Positions 1-8,894 of a DNA stretch of 14,514 bases are shown piece by piece. Every line of letters begins with the position of its first letter. Within the stretch, counting starts at the first letter, position 1. The notes below the pieces were generated by a model. It searched no databases, was not told where the DNA came from, and saw only the letters and a list, made by a program, of their open reading frames with translations. A program made the position numbers and the translations under genes. Origin of the DNA: Alphaproteobacteria bacterium (GTDB lineage: Bacteria; Pseudomonadota; Alphaproteobacteria; Micropepsales; Micropepsaceae); contig JAFKFF010000093.1 of the NCBI GenBank assembly GCA_017307315.1, positions 1 to 14,514 of the forward strand. Direction: 5' to 3'.

Positions 1-1041
1 CTGGAAACCGACAAGGTGACGGTGGAAGTGCCCGCGCCCGCCGCCGGCGCCATCGAGTCGATTTCGGTTCAGGCCGGCGCCACCGTGCAGGTGGGCGCGA
101 TCCTGGGCTCCATCGCCGAAGGCAAGGCCGGCGCCGCGCCGGCACCCGCCGCCAAGCCCGCCGCCGAAGCACCCAAGCCTGCCGCCGCGCCGGCGCCCGC
201 CGCGCCAAAAGCGGCTGCCGCATCTGCTCCCGCCATGCCCTCGGCCCGTCGTCTGGCGGAAGAGACCGGCATCTCCACCGCCGCCGTCGCCGGCACCGGC
301 CGTGATGGCCGCGTCACCAAGGGCGATGTGCTCGGCGCGCTGGAAGCCCGTGCCGCCGCCCCGGCCACCGCTGCCGCCGCGCCCGCCGGCCCCCGCAACA
401 ATGCGGAGCGCGAAGAGAAAGTGGCGATGACGCGCCTGCGCAAGACCATCGCGCTGCGCCTGAAGGAATCGCAGAACACCGCCGCCCAGCTCACCACCTT
501 CAACGAGGTGGACATGACCCGCGTCATGGCGCTGCGCAGCACCTACAAGGACAGCTTCGAGAAGAAGCACGGCGTGCGCCTGGGCTTCATGGGTTTCTTC
601 GTCAAGGCCTGCGTCGCCGCGCTGAAGGAACTGCCCAACGTCAATGCCGAGATCGAAGGCGACAGCATCGTCTACAAGAACTATTACGACATCGGCGTCG
701 CGGTCTCGACCGACCGCGGCCTGGTCGTGCCGGTGGTGCGCGATGCCGACCAGCTGTCGCTGGCCGGAGTCGAAAAGGCGATCATGGATTTCGGCCTGCG
801 CGCCCGCGACAACAAGCTGAAGCTGGAAGAGCTTCAGGGCGGCACCTTCTCCATCACCAATGGCGGGGTGTTCGGCTCGCTGATGTCCACCCCGATCCTG
901 AATTCGCCGCAGTCGGGCATCCTGGGCATGCACAAGATCCAGCCGCGCCCCATGGCGGTCGACGGCCGCGACGCCGTCACCTTCCTGGTGCGTGTGAAGG
1001 AAAATCTGGAAGACCCCGAACGTTTGATCTTGGATGTTTGA
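1..1041 (+). CDS. sucB: 2-oxoglutarate dehydrogenase E2 (dihydrolipoyl succinyltransferase), 5'-partial, catalytic motif missing
   Basis: The reading frame is open from base 1, so the gene starts upstream of the window. E2 moves the succinyl group from lipoyl-lysine to CoA in the TCA cycle and forms the core of the complex. Seen in order: the end of a lipoyl domain with ETDKV (lipoyl-lysine is residue 5 of the visible part), an Ala/Pro-rich linker, a peripheral-subunit-binding domain (about residues 83-117, RRLAEETGI to GDVLGAL), a second linker, and the catalytic domain (about 140-346). The catalytic domain follows SucB closely ([37 protein letters not shown]). However, AVDG runs straight into RDAVTFLV near base 966. 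The segment that normally lies there, ending in DHRxxDG with the catalytic His and Asp, is absent, about 21 residues, and the frame stays open. Family assignment is secure. Whether the protein is active is doubtful. No lpd gene follows. Confidence 0.93.
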   Translation: METDKVTVEVPAPAAGAIESISVQAGATVQVGAILGSIAEGKAGAAPAPAAKPAAEAPKPAAAPAPAAPKAAAASAPAMPSARRLAEETGISTAAVAGTGRDGRVTKGDVLGALEARAAAPATAAAAPAGPRNNAEREEKVAMTRLRKTIALRLKESQNTAAQLTTFNEVDMTRVMALRSTYKDSFEKKHGVRLGFMGFFVKACVAALKELPNVNAEIEGDSIVYKNYYDIGVAVSTDRGLVVPVVRDADQLSLAGVEKAIMDFGLRARDNKLKLEELQGGTFSITNGGVFGSLMSTPILNSPQSGILGMHKIQPRPMAVDGRDAVTFLVRVKENLEDPERLILDV

Positions 1042-1048
1042 TTTCCCC

Positions 1049-1140
1049 CTCCGGCCTACGCAACCTCGAGAGGTTGCTACGGCCACCTCCCCCACCAGCA
1101 TGCTGCGCATGCGCGGGGGAGGCGGGCCTGAGCCAAGGCG
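1049..1140 (+). repeat. REP-like palindromic dispersed repeat, copy 1
   Basis: This segment contains two hairpins. The first is GCAACCTC/GAGGTTGC (1060-1067 with 1070-1077). The second is CCTCCCCC/GGGGGAGG (1086-1093 with 1115-1122), enclosing further self-complementary sequence. A second copy lies inverted at 14411-14507. The blocks CTCCGGC, CTACG, GCTACGGCCACCTCCCCC, GGGGAGGCGGG and CCAAGGCG are shared or nearly so. The stem sequence between them differs but stays self-complementary. It lies between the sucB stop and the sucB terminator, so it would be in the 3' untranslated region of the sucB message. Confidence 0.7.
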
Positions 1141-1149
1141 GTAAAGACA

Positions 1150-1179
1150 AAAGAGGCGGCTTCGGCCGCCTTTTTCTTT
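1150..1179 (+). terminator. Rho-independent terminator after sucB
   Basis: GGCGGC (1155-1160), a TTCG tetraloop (1161-1164) and GCCGCC (1165-1170) are followed by TTTTTCTTT; an AAAGA lies on the upstream side. The stem is strong and the U tract is on the plus strand, so it ends the sucB transcript about 110 bases after the stop codon and separates it from the DUF1428 gene. Confidence 0.9.
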
Positions 1180-1258
1180 GCCTGGTCGAAAAAATGGACA
1201 ATGCTGTCGGGATCGGCTGGGTCGACACGTCCTTAGAGTTCAACCAAGGGAGAGCATC

Positions 1259-1612
1259 ATGGCCTATGTCGACGGATTCATCCTTGCCGTTCCCAAAGAC
1301 AAGCTCGACGCCTACAAGGCGATGGCCGCCGAATGCGCGCCGATCTGGAAGGAATTCGGCGCCCTCGATTATGTCGAATGCGTGGGCGACGATGTGCCTT
1401 ACGGCAAGCTGACCTCCTTCCCGCGCTCGGTGCAGGCGGGCGAGGACGAAGTCGTGATCTTTTCCTGGATCGTCTATGAAAGCCGCGAAACGCGCGATGC
1501 CGTGAACAAGAAGGTGATGGAAGACCCGCGCCTGAAGAAGTACGAGAACAACATCCCCTTCGACGGCAAGCGCATGATCTATGGCGGCTTCAGGCCCTTT
1601 TTGGGTCGCTGA
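1259..1612 (+). CDS. DUF1428 family protein (YbaA-like)
   Basis: The gene encodes 117 residues, the usual size for this family. Typical features are the start MAYVDGFILAVP, the WKEFGALDYVECVGDDV stretch, a long FPRSVQAGEDEVVIFSW strand and the end DGKRMIYGGF. These are small soluble proteins of a ferredoxin-like alpha/beta-barrel fold (dimeric alpha-beta barrel superfamily), and their biochemical role is not established. ATG at 1259 is chosen because AAGGGAGAG lies just upstream and homologs begin at this MAYVDGF. It is bounded upstream by the sucB terminator, so it should have its own promoter, though I could not identify a convincing one. Its stop codon abuts the fliX stop codon on the other strand. 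Family call is firm, function unknown. Confidence 0.88.
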   Translation: MAYVDGFILAVPKDKLDAYKAMAAECAPIWKEFGALDYVECVGDDVPYGKLTSFPRSVQAGEDEVVIFSWIVYESRETRDAVNKKVMEDPRLKKYENNIPFDGKRMIYGGFRPFLGR

Positions 1613-2038
1613 TCAGGCGATTCTCTTGTCGAGCTGTTCCAGCTTGGCCAGCTCGACATGCGCTCTCAATTCGATCTGGTCGAGCACGTCCTGCAGCTTG
1701 GGATCGGCGAAGACGTCGTGACGGCGGGTGACCGCCACGGCCAGCCGGTTCAAGGTGGTGCGGGGAATACCGCCCGCCAGAAGCCCGTCGCGCACCGAGT
1801 CCAGGATATCGAGCAGCTGCTCGCCATGCGCCAGGCCCTTGGACCGGCCGCTGGAAGCATCGCCCATGTCCTGCAGGGCCAGGATGGAATCCAACGCCGC
1901 GATCGGTCCGGGACCGGCGACGATCTGGGCATGACTTTCGCCCGCGTCGGAGACGGTGAAGCTGCCGCCTGCGCTTGCGCTCGCGGATTTGCGCCGGATG
2001 GCGCCGCTCTCGATGCGGCCGGGGCCTTTGATTTCCAT
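1613..2038 (-). CDS. fliX: Class II flagellar assembly regulator FliX
   Basis: The 141-residue product matches FliX: an N-terminal MEIKGPGR, a Ser/Ala/Gly-rich low-complexity stretch, then a helical C-terminal half with AALDSILALQDM, GRSKGLAHGEQLLDILD, GLLAGGIP and the closing DQIELRAHVELAKLE. In Caulobacter, FliX works with the sigma-54 activator FlbD to couple basal-body assembly to late flagellar gene expression. I chose the ATG at 2038 because homologs begin with M-K/E-I-x-GP; a GTG at 2062 would add MSQWDTLP, and neither start has a strong ribosome binding site. A TGGTTAA on the plus strand (2080-2086), reading TTAACCA in the gene direction, resembles a CtrA half-site but no full site is present. 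No other flagellar gene is in the window. Confidence 0.87.
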   Translation of the reverse strand: MEIKGPGRIESGAIRRKSASASAGGSFTVSDAGESHAQIVAGPGPIAALDSILALQDMGDASSGRSKGLAHGEQLLDILDSVRDGLLAGGIPRTTLNRLAVAVTRRHDVFADPKLQDVLDQIELRAHVELAKLEQLDKRIA

Positions 2039-2158
2039 GGGCAACGTGTCCCATTGCGACACGTCAGCATCGCTGATTGTGGTTAAGAAAAGCTTGACTG
2101 GCGCAGTCAGCGGGGCGGTGCGTCTTGGCTGAGGCTTTCTTTCCCGTGAGGTCGAGAA

Positions 2159-2269
2159 GCGAAAGCTCCGGGGGAGCTTTCGCCGGCCGAACGCCCGCGC
2201 AGCGGGCAGCTAGGCGAAGCCATTGGCGGGGGAAGATGTCCGCTAGCGGGCTTGCCCGCGTGGCGGACA
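2159..2269. repeat. Cluster of perfect hairpins between rlmH and fliX
   Basis: The 219 bases between fliX and the rlmH stop hold no gene. They contain an 11-bp perfect hairpin GCGAAAGCTCC/GGAGCTTTCGC (2159-2169 with 2173-2183, 3-base loop), a CCCGC/GCGGG hairpin just after it, and a two-level hairpin TGTCCGC/GCGGACA (2237-2243 with 2263-2269) enclosing GCGGGC/GCCCGC (2246-2251 with 2254-2259). None is followed by a U tract on either strand. The style resembles the palindromic dispersed repeats of GC-rich alphaproteobacteria. It may form the 3' end of the rlmH operon message. Confidence 0.55.
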
Positions 2270-2281
2270 GATGGGGGCAAA

Positions 2282-2764
2282 CTAAGCCCGGTGATACGGG
2301 TGTCCGGCCAGGATGGTCATGGCGCGATAGACTTGTTCCAGCAACAGCGCCCGGGCCAGCAGATGCGGCCAGGTCTGCGGCCCGAAGGCCAGGCTGCGGC
2401 TGGCCTTCTTGCCCGGCAACGGCGCAAGCCCGTCCGGCCCGCCGATCACGAAAGCCAGATCCTTGGTGCCGACATCGCGCAGGCTGCCCAACGTCTCCGC
2501 GAAATCTTCCGAGGTCATGCCCTTGCCCCGCGCGTCCAGCAGCATGATATGCGCGCCGTCCGGGAGCCGGGCCGCCAGACGCGCGGCTTCGTCATTCATG
2601 CGGGTTGCGGCATCACGGGCCTTGCTCACCGCGAGCTCTTCCACCGCCACGGCGGTGAAACCCATGTTGCGGCCCATCTTCACGGCGCGGCCGAGAAATT
2701 CGTCGCACAGCGCGCCTTCGGAGGTCCCGCGTGCGTGGCCGATGGCAAGGATAGTCAATCGCAA
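2282..2764 (-). CDS. rlmH: 23S rRNA (pseudouridine1915-N3)-methyltransferase RlmH
   Basis: This SPOUT-class methyltransferase methylates pseudouridine 1915 in helix 69 of 23S rRNA on assembled 70S ribosomes. The 160-residue product has family length. The SAM-binding knot is seen as LAFVIGGPDGL (GGPDG at 108-112), preceded by MLLDARGKGMTSEDFA and followed by SLAFGPQTWPHLLARALLLEQVYRA; it ends in the conserved HPYHRA. The start is a TTG at 2764, preceded by GGAGAGAAGGG. It is the only in-frame start that keeps the conserved MRLTILAIGHARG. Unusually, a second copy of that start with ATG lies 119 bases upstream, next to rsfS (see 2755-2883). Last gene of the obgE-proBA-nadD-rsfS string; functional assignment is firm. 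Confidence 0.95.
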   Translation of the reverse strand: MRLTILAIGHARGTSEGALCDEFLGRAVKMGRNMGFTAVAVEELAVSKARDAATRMNDEAARLAARLPDGAHIMLLDARGKGMTSEDFAETLGSLRDVGTKDLAFVIGGPDGLAPLPGKKASRSLAFGPQTWPHLLARALLLEQVYRAMTILAGHPYHRA

Positions 2765-2883
2765 GCGCGCGCCCTTCTCTCCGATTCATTCTGGTCGCAT
2801 CGCCGGACGGAAAACCGTGCACACTTTTCCTGGCGATGCTCCGTGCCGCGCGCGTGGCCGATGGCAAGGACCGTCAGGCGCAT
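2755..2883 (-). pseudogene. Duplicated 5' end of rlmH forming a 42-codon leader ORF
   Basis: An ATG at 2883, 7 bases after the rsfS stop, starts MRLTVLAIGHARGTE, which repeats the first 15 residues of RlmH (13 identical). In the first 42 bases I count 8 differences from the intact copy. Apart from the start codon (ATG versus TTG), only one changes an amino acid (Val/Ile). After residue 15 or so the frame runs through the palindromic element at 2797-2839 and stops with TGA at 2757-2755, overlapping the rlmH start by 10 bases in another frame. It may be a remnant of the original rlmH start, or a translated leader that couples rsfS and rlmH translation. No strong ribosome binding site is visible before the ATG. 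Confidence 0.7.
2797..2839. repeat. 43-base palindromic intergenic element
   Basis: The outer arms are GCATCGCC (2797-2804) and GGCGATGC (2832-2839). The inner arms are GGAAAA (2809-2814) and TTTTCC (2825-2830). The loop is CCGTGCACAC. The layout, an outer palindrome around GGAAAACCG...CACTTTTCC, resembles the abundant intergenic palindromes of Rhizobiales genomes, as I recall them. It sits between the duplicated rlmH start and the intact gene, so it is probably an insertion that disturbed the rsfS-rlmH junction. Confidence 0.6.
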
Positions 2884-2890
2884 CGCGGGT

Positions 2891-3433
2891 TCAGGCCCGG
2901 CCCGGCGAAGCCACGTTCCACATGCCTTCGAGGTCGTAATAGTCGCGCACCTCGGGCCGGAAGACATGGACGATGATGTCGCCCGCATCCACCAGCACCC
3001 AGTCGCCTTGCGCGGCGCCGGTGACGGGTCGGGTGCCGTAGCCCTGCTCTTTCAGGCGTCGCGCCAGATGCTCGGCGATGGACATGACATGACGGGACGA
3101 ACGGCCGCTGGCGATCACCGCGGCATCGCAAAGCGAAGAGCGCCCTTCCAGATCGACGGTGACGATGGCTTCCGCCTTGTCGTCTTCCAGGGATGCGATG
3201 ATGCGCTTGAGCAGATCGCTGTGCGGCGCGGCCTTCGCCCTGGGCGCCTTGCGTGCCGGCGCCTTGGCGGTTTTTTTCGGCTTGGGCTTGGCAGTCTTGC
3301 GCGGAGCGGCTTTGGCCTTGGAGGGCTTGGAGGCGGACGTCTTGGCGGCCTTTTTGACAGGCTTTTTGGCGGCTTTCAGGGGTTTATCTCCAACGGTCGC
3401 AAGGAATCTAGCATGGCTCGGGGGACGGCCCAA
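2891..3433 (-). CDS. rsfS: Ribosome silencing factor RsfS with long basic N-terminal tail
   Basis: RsfS binds L14 on the 50S subunit and blocks joining with 30S when nutrients are low. The C-terminal 105 residues or so are a full RsfS domain: LLKRIIASLEDDKAEAIV, SLCDAAVIASGRSSRHV, GDWVLVDAGDIIVHVF and YYDLEGMW. Before it lie about 55 residues made almost only of Lys, Arg, Ala, Pro, Ser and Thr, resembling a histone H1-like tail; this is not part of the usual family. The start is uncertain. The TTG at 3433 (180 residues, used here) overlaps nadD by 26 bases. An upstream ATG at 3523 would overlap nadD by 116 bases and is unlikely. A CTG at 3379 has the best ribosome binding site (GGAG, 8-base spacing) and lies clear of nadD; it would give 162 residues. 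Confidence 0.88.
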   Translation of the reverse strand: MGRPPSHARFLATVGDKPLKAAKKPVKKAAKTSASKPSKAKAAPRKTAKPKPKKTAKAPARKAPRAKAAPHSDLLKRIIASLEDDKAEAIVTVDLEGRSSLCDAAVIASGRSSRHVMSIAEHLARRLKEQGYGTRPVTGAAQGDWVLVDAGDIIVHVFRPEVRDYYDLEGMWNVASPGRA

Positions 3434-4016
3434 GACCCTCGGCGCGCAGCCGTGTCGCGCTTTGCTTGTTCCGTGCCCCGTCCAGCACCATGACGCATGG
3501 CGGATGCGCCGGCAGCTTCGCATCGCGGACCATGCCGAAGCGGCGGACCAGGGGCGCGTTGAGCGCGGCCAGGATACTGCCCGGCCGCTGCACCACCGCG
3601 ATGGGAACGAGCCGGGCGATGTCGCGCCAGCGCCGCCAGCGGCCGAATTGTTCCAGATTGTCGCTTCCCATCAGCCAGACGAATGTCACGCCGGGAAAGC
3701 GGCGGCGCAGGGCGGCGACCGTGTCCACCGTGTAGACTGTGTGCAGCGTCCGTTCGAGCGCGCTCACATGGATGCGCGGATGCGATGCCGCGATTTTCTC
3801 GGCGCTTTCGAGCCGCGCGCGGAAATCGGCCATCGACCCCTTGTCTTTCAGCGGATTGCCGGGGCTGACCAGCCACCAGACGGAATCGAGCTTGAGGCGT
3901 TTCAGCGCCGTTTCGCTGACATAGCGATGGCCCTCATGCGCGGGATTGAAGGAGCCGCCCAGAAGACCGATGCGAAGACCGTCCGCCGCCGGTCCGGGAG
4001 GGGCAAGCCACGTCAA
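3408..4016 (-). CDS. nadD: Nicotinate-nucleotide adenylyltransferase
   Basis: NadD joins nicotinate mononucleotide and ATP to give deamido-NAD in the NAD pathway. The 202-residue product shows the nucleotidyltransferase signature [11 protein letters not shown] (20-30, with the HxGH pair), [30 protein letters not shown], and near the C-terminus SATRLR (186-191), the counterpart of the family's ISSTxIR motif. The start is taken as the TTG at 4016, which overlaps the proA stop as TTGA. The frame stays open far upstream, but that part is antisense-like Arg/His-rich sequence inside proA and has no family match. No clear ribosome binding site is seen, so translation is probably coupled to proA. The next gene, rsfS, follows as in many bacteria. 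Confidence 0.92.
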   Translation of the reverse strand: MTWLAPPGPAADGLRIGLLGGSFNPAHEGHRYVSETALKRLKLDSVWWLVSPGNPLKDKGSMADFRARLESAEKIAASHPRIHVSALERTLHTVYTVDTVAALRRRFPGVTFVWLMGSDNLEQFGRWRRWRDIARLVPIAVVQRPGSILAALNAPLVRRFGMVRDAKLPAHPPCVMVLDGARNKQSATRLRAEGLGPSPEPC

Positions 4017-5293
4017 GGCCGGGTCTGGCCCGTGCCGCGCACCACATATTTGAAGGTGGTGAGTTGCTCCACGCCCACCGGCCCGCGCGCATGCATCTTG
4101 CCGGTGCCGATGCCGATCTCCGCGCCCATGCCGAATTCGCCGCCATCGGCGAACTGGGTCGAGGCGTTCCACAGCACGATGGCGCTGTCGAGCGCGTTGA
4201 GAAACGTTTCGGCCGCGGCTTCGTCGTCGGTGAGAATGGAGTCGGTATGGTGCGAGCCGTAATGCTCGATATGGCCGATCGCCTCTTCCAGCCCGTCGAC
4301 CGCGCGCACCGCGATGATGGCTTCGAGATATTCGGTGCGCCAATCCTCTTCCGTGGCGGGCTTGGCGGCGGGGAAGATCGCCCGCACCGCCTCATCGCCG
4401 CGAATCTCGCATCCGGCTTTCGCCAGATCTTCCAGGATAGGCAGGCCATGGCTTTTCAGCACGGCGCGGTCGATCAGAAGCGTCTCCGCCGCGCCGCAGA
4501 CCGAGGTGCGTCGCATCTTGGCATTCAGGGCGACCTTGCGCGCCATCTCCGGATCGGCCTTCGCATGCACATAGACATGGCAGAGGCCTTCCAGATGCGC
4601 CAGCACTGGCACGCGCGCTTCGCGCATCACCCGTCCGGTGAGGCCCTTGCCGCCGCGCGGAATGATCAGGTCCACCGTCCCGTTCAGGCCTTCCAGCATC
4701 ATCCCGACCGCGGCGCGGTCGGTGTTGCGGATATATTGGATTGCCGCTTCGGGCAGACCCGCCGCCTTCAATCCTTCCACCATCGCGGCATGGATGGCGC
4801 TGGCGGAATGCACCGAATCCGAGCCGCCGCGTAGAATGGCGACATTGCCGGCCTTGAGCGCGATGGCGCCGGCATCGGCCGTCACATTGGGTCGCGATTC
4901 ATAGATGATGCCGATCACGCCGATGGGTGTCGCCACTCGCGCGATATTGAGGCCATTGGGACGCGTCCAGCGCGCCAGTTCGCGGCCGTTGGGATCGGCC
5001 AAAGCCGCCACATCCTCGACACCCTTGGCCATCGCTTCGATGCGGGCTTCGTTCAAGGCCAGCCGGTCCAGCATCGAAACCGACATGCCGCTTGCTTGGG
5101 CCGCTTCGATGTCACGGGCATTGGCCGCCAAAACCTCGCTCTTGTGCGCCCGGATAGCGCGCGCCGCCTCGCGCAAGGCTTTGGTCTTGGTCGCATCGTC
5201 GGCTTCGCGCACCGCGCGCGCCGCGTCGCGCGCGGCGGCGCCAACCGCCATCATCTCGGCTGCCAGGGCATCGTTCTTGTCGTGCAAGGTCAT
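4013..5293 (-). CDS. proA: Gamma-glutamyl phosphate reductase
   Basis: ProA reduces gamma-glutamyl phosphate to glutamate semialdehyde with NADPH, the second step of proline synthesis. The 426-residue length is typical. An aldehyde-dehydrogenase-like fold is shown by [20 protein letters not shown] (about 121-140), [24 protein letters not shown] and the catalytic cysteine region [13 protein letters not shown] (Cys at 266). The C-terminus has [21 protein letters not shown] and ends just after [13 protein letters not shown]. The ATG at 5293 lies 2 bases after the proB stop, so the two genes should be co-translated. All key motifs are intact. Confidence 0.97.
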   Translation of the reverse strand: MTLHDKNDALAAEMMAVGAAARDAARAVREADDATKTKALREAARAIRAHKSEVLAANARDIEAAQASGMSVSMLDRLALNEARIEAMAKGVEDVAALADPNGRELARWTRPNGLNIARVATPIGVIGIIYESRPNVTADAGAIALKAGNVAILRGGSDSVHSASAIHAAMVEGLKAAGLPEAAIQYIRNTDRAAVGMMLEGLNGTVDLIIPRGGKGLTGRVMREARVPVLAHLEGLCHVYVHAKADPEMARKVALNAKMRRTSVCGAAETLLIDRAVLKSHGLPILEDLAKAGCEIRGDEAVRAIFPAAKPATEEDWRTEYLEAIIAVRAVDGLEEAIGHIEHYGSHHTDSILTDDEAAAETFLNALDSAIVLWNASTQFADGGEFGMGAEIGIGTGKMHARGPVGVEQLTTFKYVVRGTGQTRP

Positions 5294-5295
5294 GG

Positions 5296-8064
<2,769 letters not shown>

Positions 8065-8101
8065 GACGTTTCCCCGCATCGTTCTTGTTTGCGAGGGAAA
8101 C

Positions 8102-8130
8102 AAAAAAGGGAGATGGCGGACCATCTCCCT
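8102..8130 (-). terminator. Terminator or attenuator after rpmA
   Basis: On the minus strand AGGGAGATGG pairs with CCATCTCCCT (10 bp, 4-base loop, 8107-8116 with 8121-8130) and six T follow (8107-8102). This is a proper intrinsic terminator about 50 bases after the rpmA stop and about 40 bases before the acetyltransferase start. It would lower expression of the obgE-rlmH genes relative to the two ribosomal protein genes unless a separate promoter exists; I saw no convincing one between it and the start codon. Confidence 0.85.
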
Positions 8131-8140
8131 CGCGTATATG

Positions 8141-8162
8141 GGCCGCCAATTTCTTGGCGGCC
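8141..8162 (-). other. Hairpin in the rpmA 3' untranslated region
   Basis: GGCCGCCAA (8141-8149) and TTGGCGGCC (8154-8162) form a perfect 9-bp stem with a 4-base loop, between the rpmA stop and the terminator at 8102-8130. No U tract follows, so it is more likely an mRNA-stabilising structure than a terminator. Confidence 0.6.
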
Positions 8163-8177
8163 TATGTCTTCAGCCGC

Positions 8178-8465
8178 CTATTCTGCCGCGATCTTCGTCG
8201 CCGGATTTTGGGCGGCGGCAACCACGGATACGAAAGTGCGACGCTTGAAACCGGTCTTGAACGACACCGCGCCATCGCACAGGGCATAAAGCGTATGGTC
8301 CTTGCCCATGCCCACATTCTCGCCCGGCCAGAACTTGGTGCCGCGCTGGCGCACGATCACGTTGCCGCCGGAGATCTTCTCGCCGCCGAACATCTTCACA
8401 CCCAGGCGCTGACCGGCCGAGTCACGACCGTTGCGCGAGGAGCCGCCTGCTTTCTTGTGCGCCAT
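8178..8465 (-). CDS. rpmA: 50S ribosomal protein bL27
   Basis: The 95-residue product is a standard bL27: it begins [20 protein letters not shown], whose N-terminal tail reaches the peptidyl transferase centre, and continues [28 protein letters not shown] and GKDHTLYAL. No cleavable N-terminal extension as in Firmicutes is present. The ATG at 8465 lies 3 bases after the rplU stop, so the two are translated together. The C-terminal 20 residues ([17 protein letters not shown]) are Ala-rich, as often in alphaproteobacteria. Confidence 0.98.
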   Translation of the reverse strand: MAHKKAGGSSRNGRDSAGQRLGVKMFGGEKISGGNVIVRQRGTKFWPGENVGMGKDHTLYALCDGAVSFKTGFKRRTFVSVVAAAQNPATKIAAE

Positions 8466-8468
8466 GGC

Positions 8469-8786
8469 TTATTCCTTGCCGGCCGAGATGCCGAGCACCT
8501 TCACCTTGGTGAAATGCTGGCGGTGACCGCGCTTCCTGTGGGTGTTCTTGCGGCGCTTTTTCTTGAAGGCGATGACCTTCTCGCCCTGGCCGTGCTCGAG
8601 GATCTCGCACTCGACCGAAGCGCCCTTGACCAGCGGCGCGCCCAGCTTGGGCTTGTCGCCGCCCAGCAACAGCACTTCGCCCAAGGTCAGCTTGGAGCCG
8701 ACATCGCCCGGAAGGCTTTCCACCTTCAGGACCGAATCCTTGGCAACCCGATACTGTTTTCCGCCGGTGCGGACGACCGCGTACAT
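8469..8786 (-). CDS. rplU: 50S ribosomal protein bL21
   Basis: The 105-residue product matches bL21: start MYAVVRTGGKQYRV, then LKVESLPGDVGSKLTLGEVLLLG, and the RNA-binding region KVIAFKKKRRKNTHRKRGHRQ followed by FTKVKVLGI. It binds 23S rRNA domain I. It is the first gene of the rplU-rpmA pair. The sigma-70-type promoter at 8847-8874 sits about 60 bases upstream of the ATG at 8786. Assignment is certain. Confidence 0.98.
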   Translation of the reverse strand: MYAVVRTGGKQYRVAKDSVLKVESLPGDVGSKLTLGEVLLLGGDKPKLGAPLVKGASVECEILEHGQGEKVIAFKKKRRKNTHRKRGHRQHFTKVKVLGISAGKE

Positions 8787-8846
8787 GGTCTAATTCCTTG
8801 AAATGAAACGGTTTTCCAGAAACGACGGGTTTCCGGAGAGCGGCGC

Positions 8847-8874
8847 ACTATACGGAAAGGCGCTTGACCGTCAA
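8847..8874 (-). promoter_or_regulatory. Sigma-70-type promoter for rplU
   Basis: Reading the minus strand, TTGACG (8874-8869) is separated by 16 bases from TATAGT (8852-8847). Both hexamers are close to consensus, and the position suits a leader of about 50 bases before rplU. It lies downstream of the membrane protein gene on the same strand, so rplU has its own start of transcription. Confidence 0.8.
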
Positions 8875-8894
8875 GCCTTGGAAAGAAGGAAGTT

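Noticed and set aside
2080..2086. CtrA binding site upstream of fliX
   Set aside because: Only a single TTAACCA half-site is present; the full TTAA-N7-TTAA pattern is missing.
2252..3493. Long plus-strand open frame of 413 codons opposite rlmH and rsfS
   Set aside because: The translation is Arg/His/Gly-rich with no recognisable domain, and the minus strand carries complete conserved genes; it is a GC-driven antisense frame.
4017..4343. Upstream extension of the nadD frame into proA
   Set aside because: The added residues are Arg/His-rich shadow of proA; the TTG overlapping the proA stop gives the family length.
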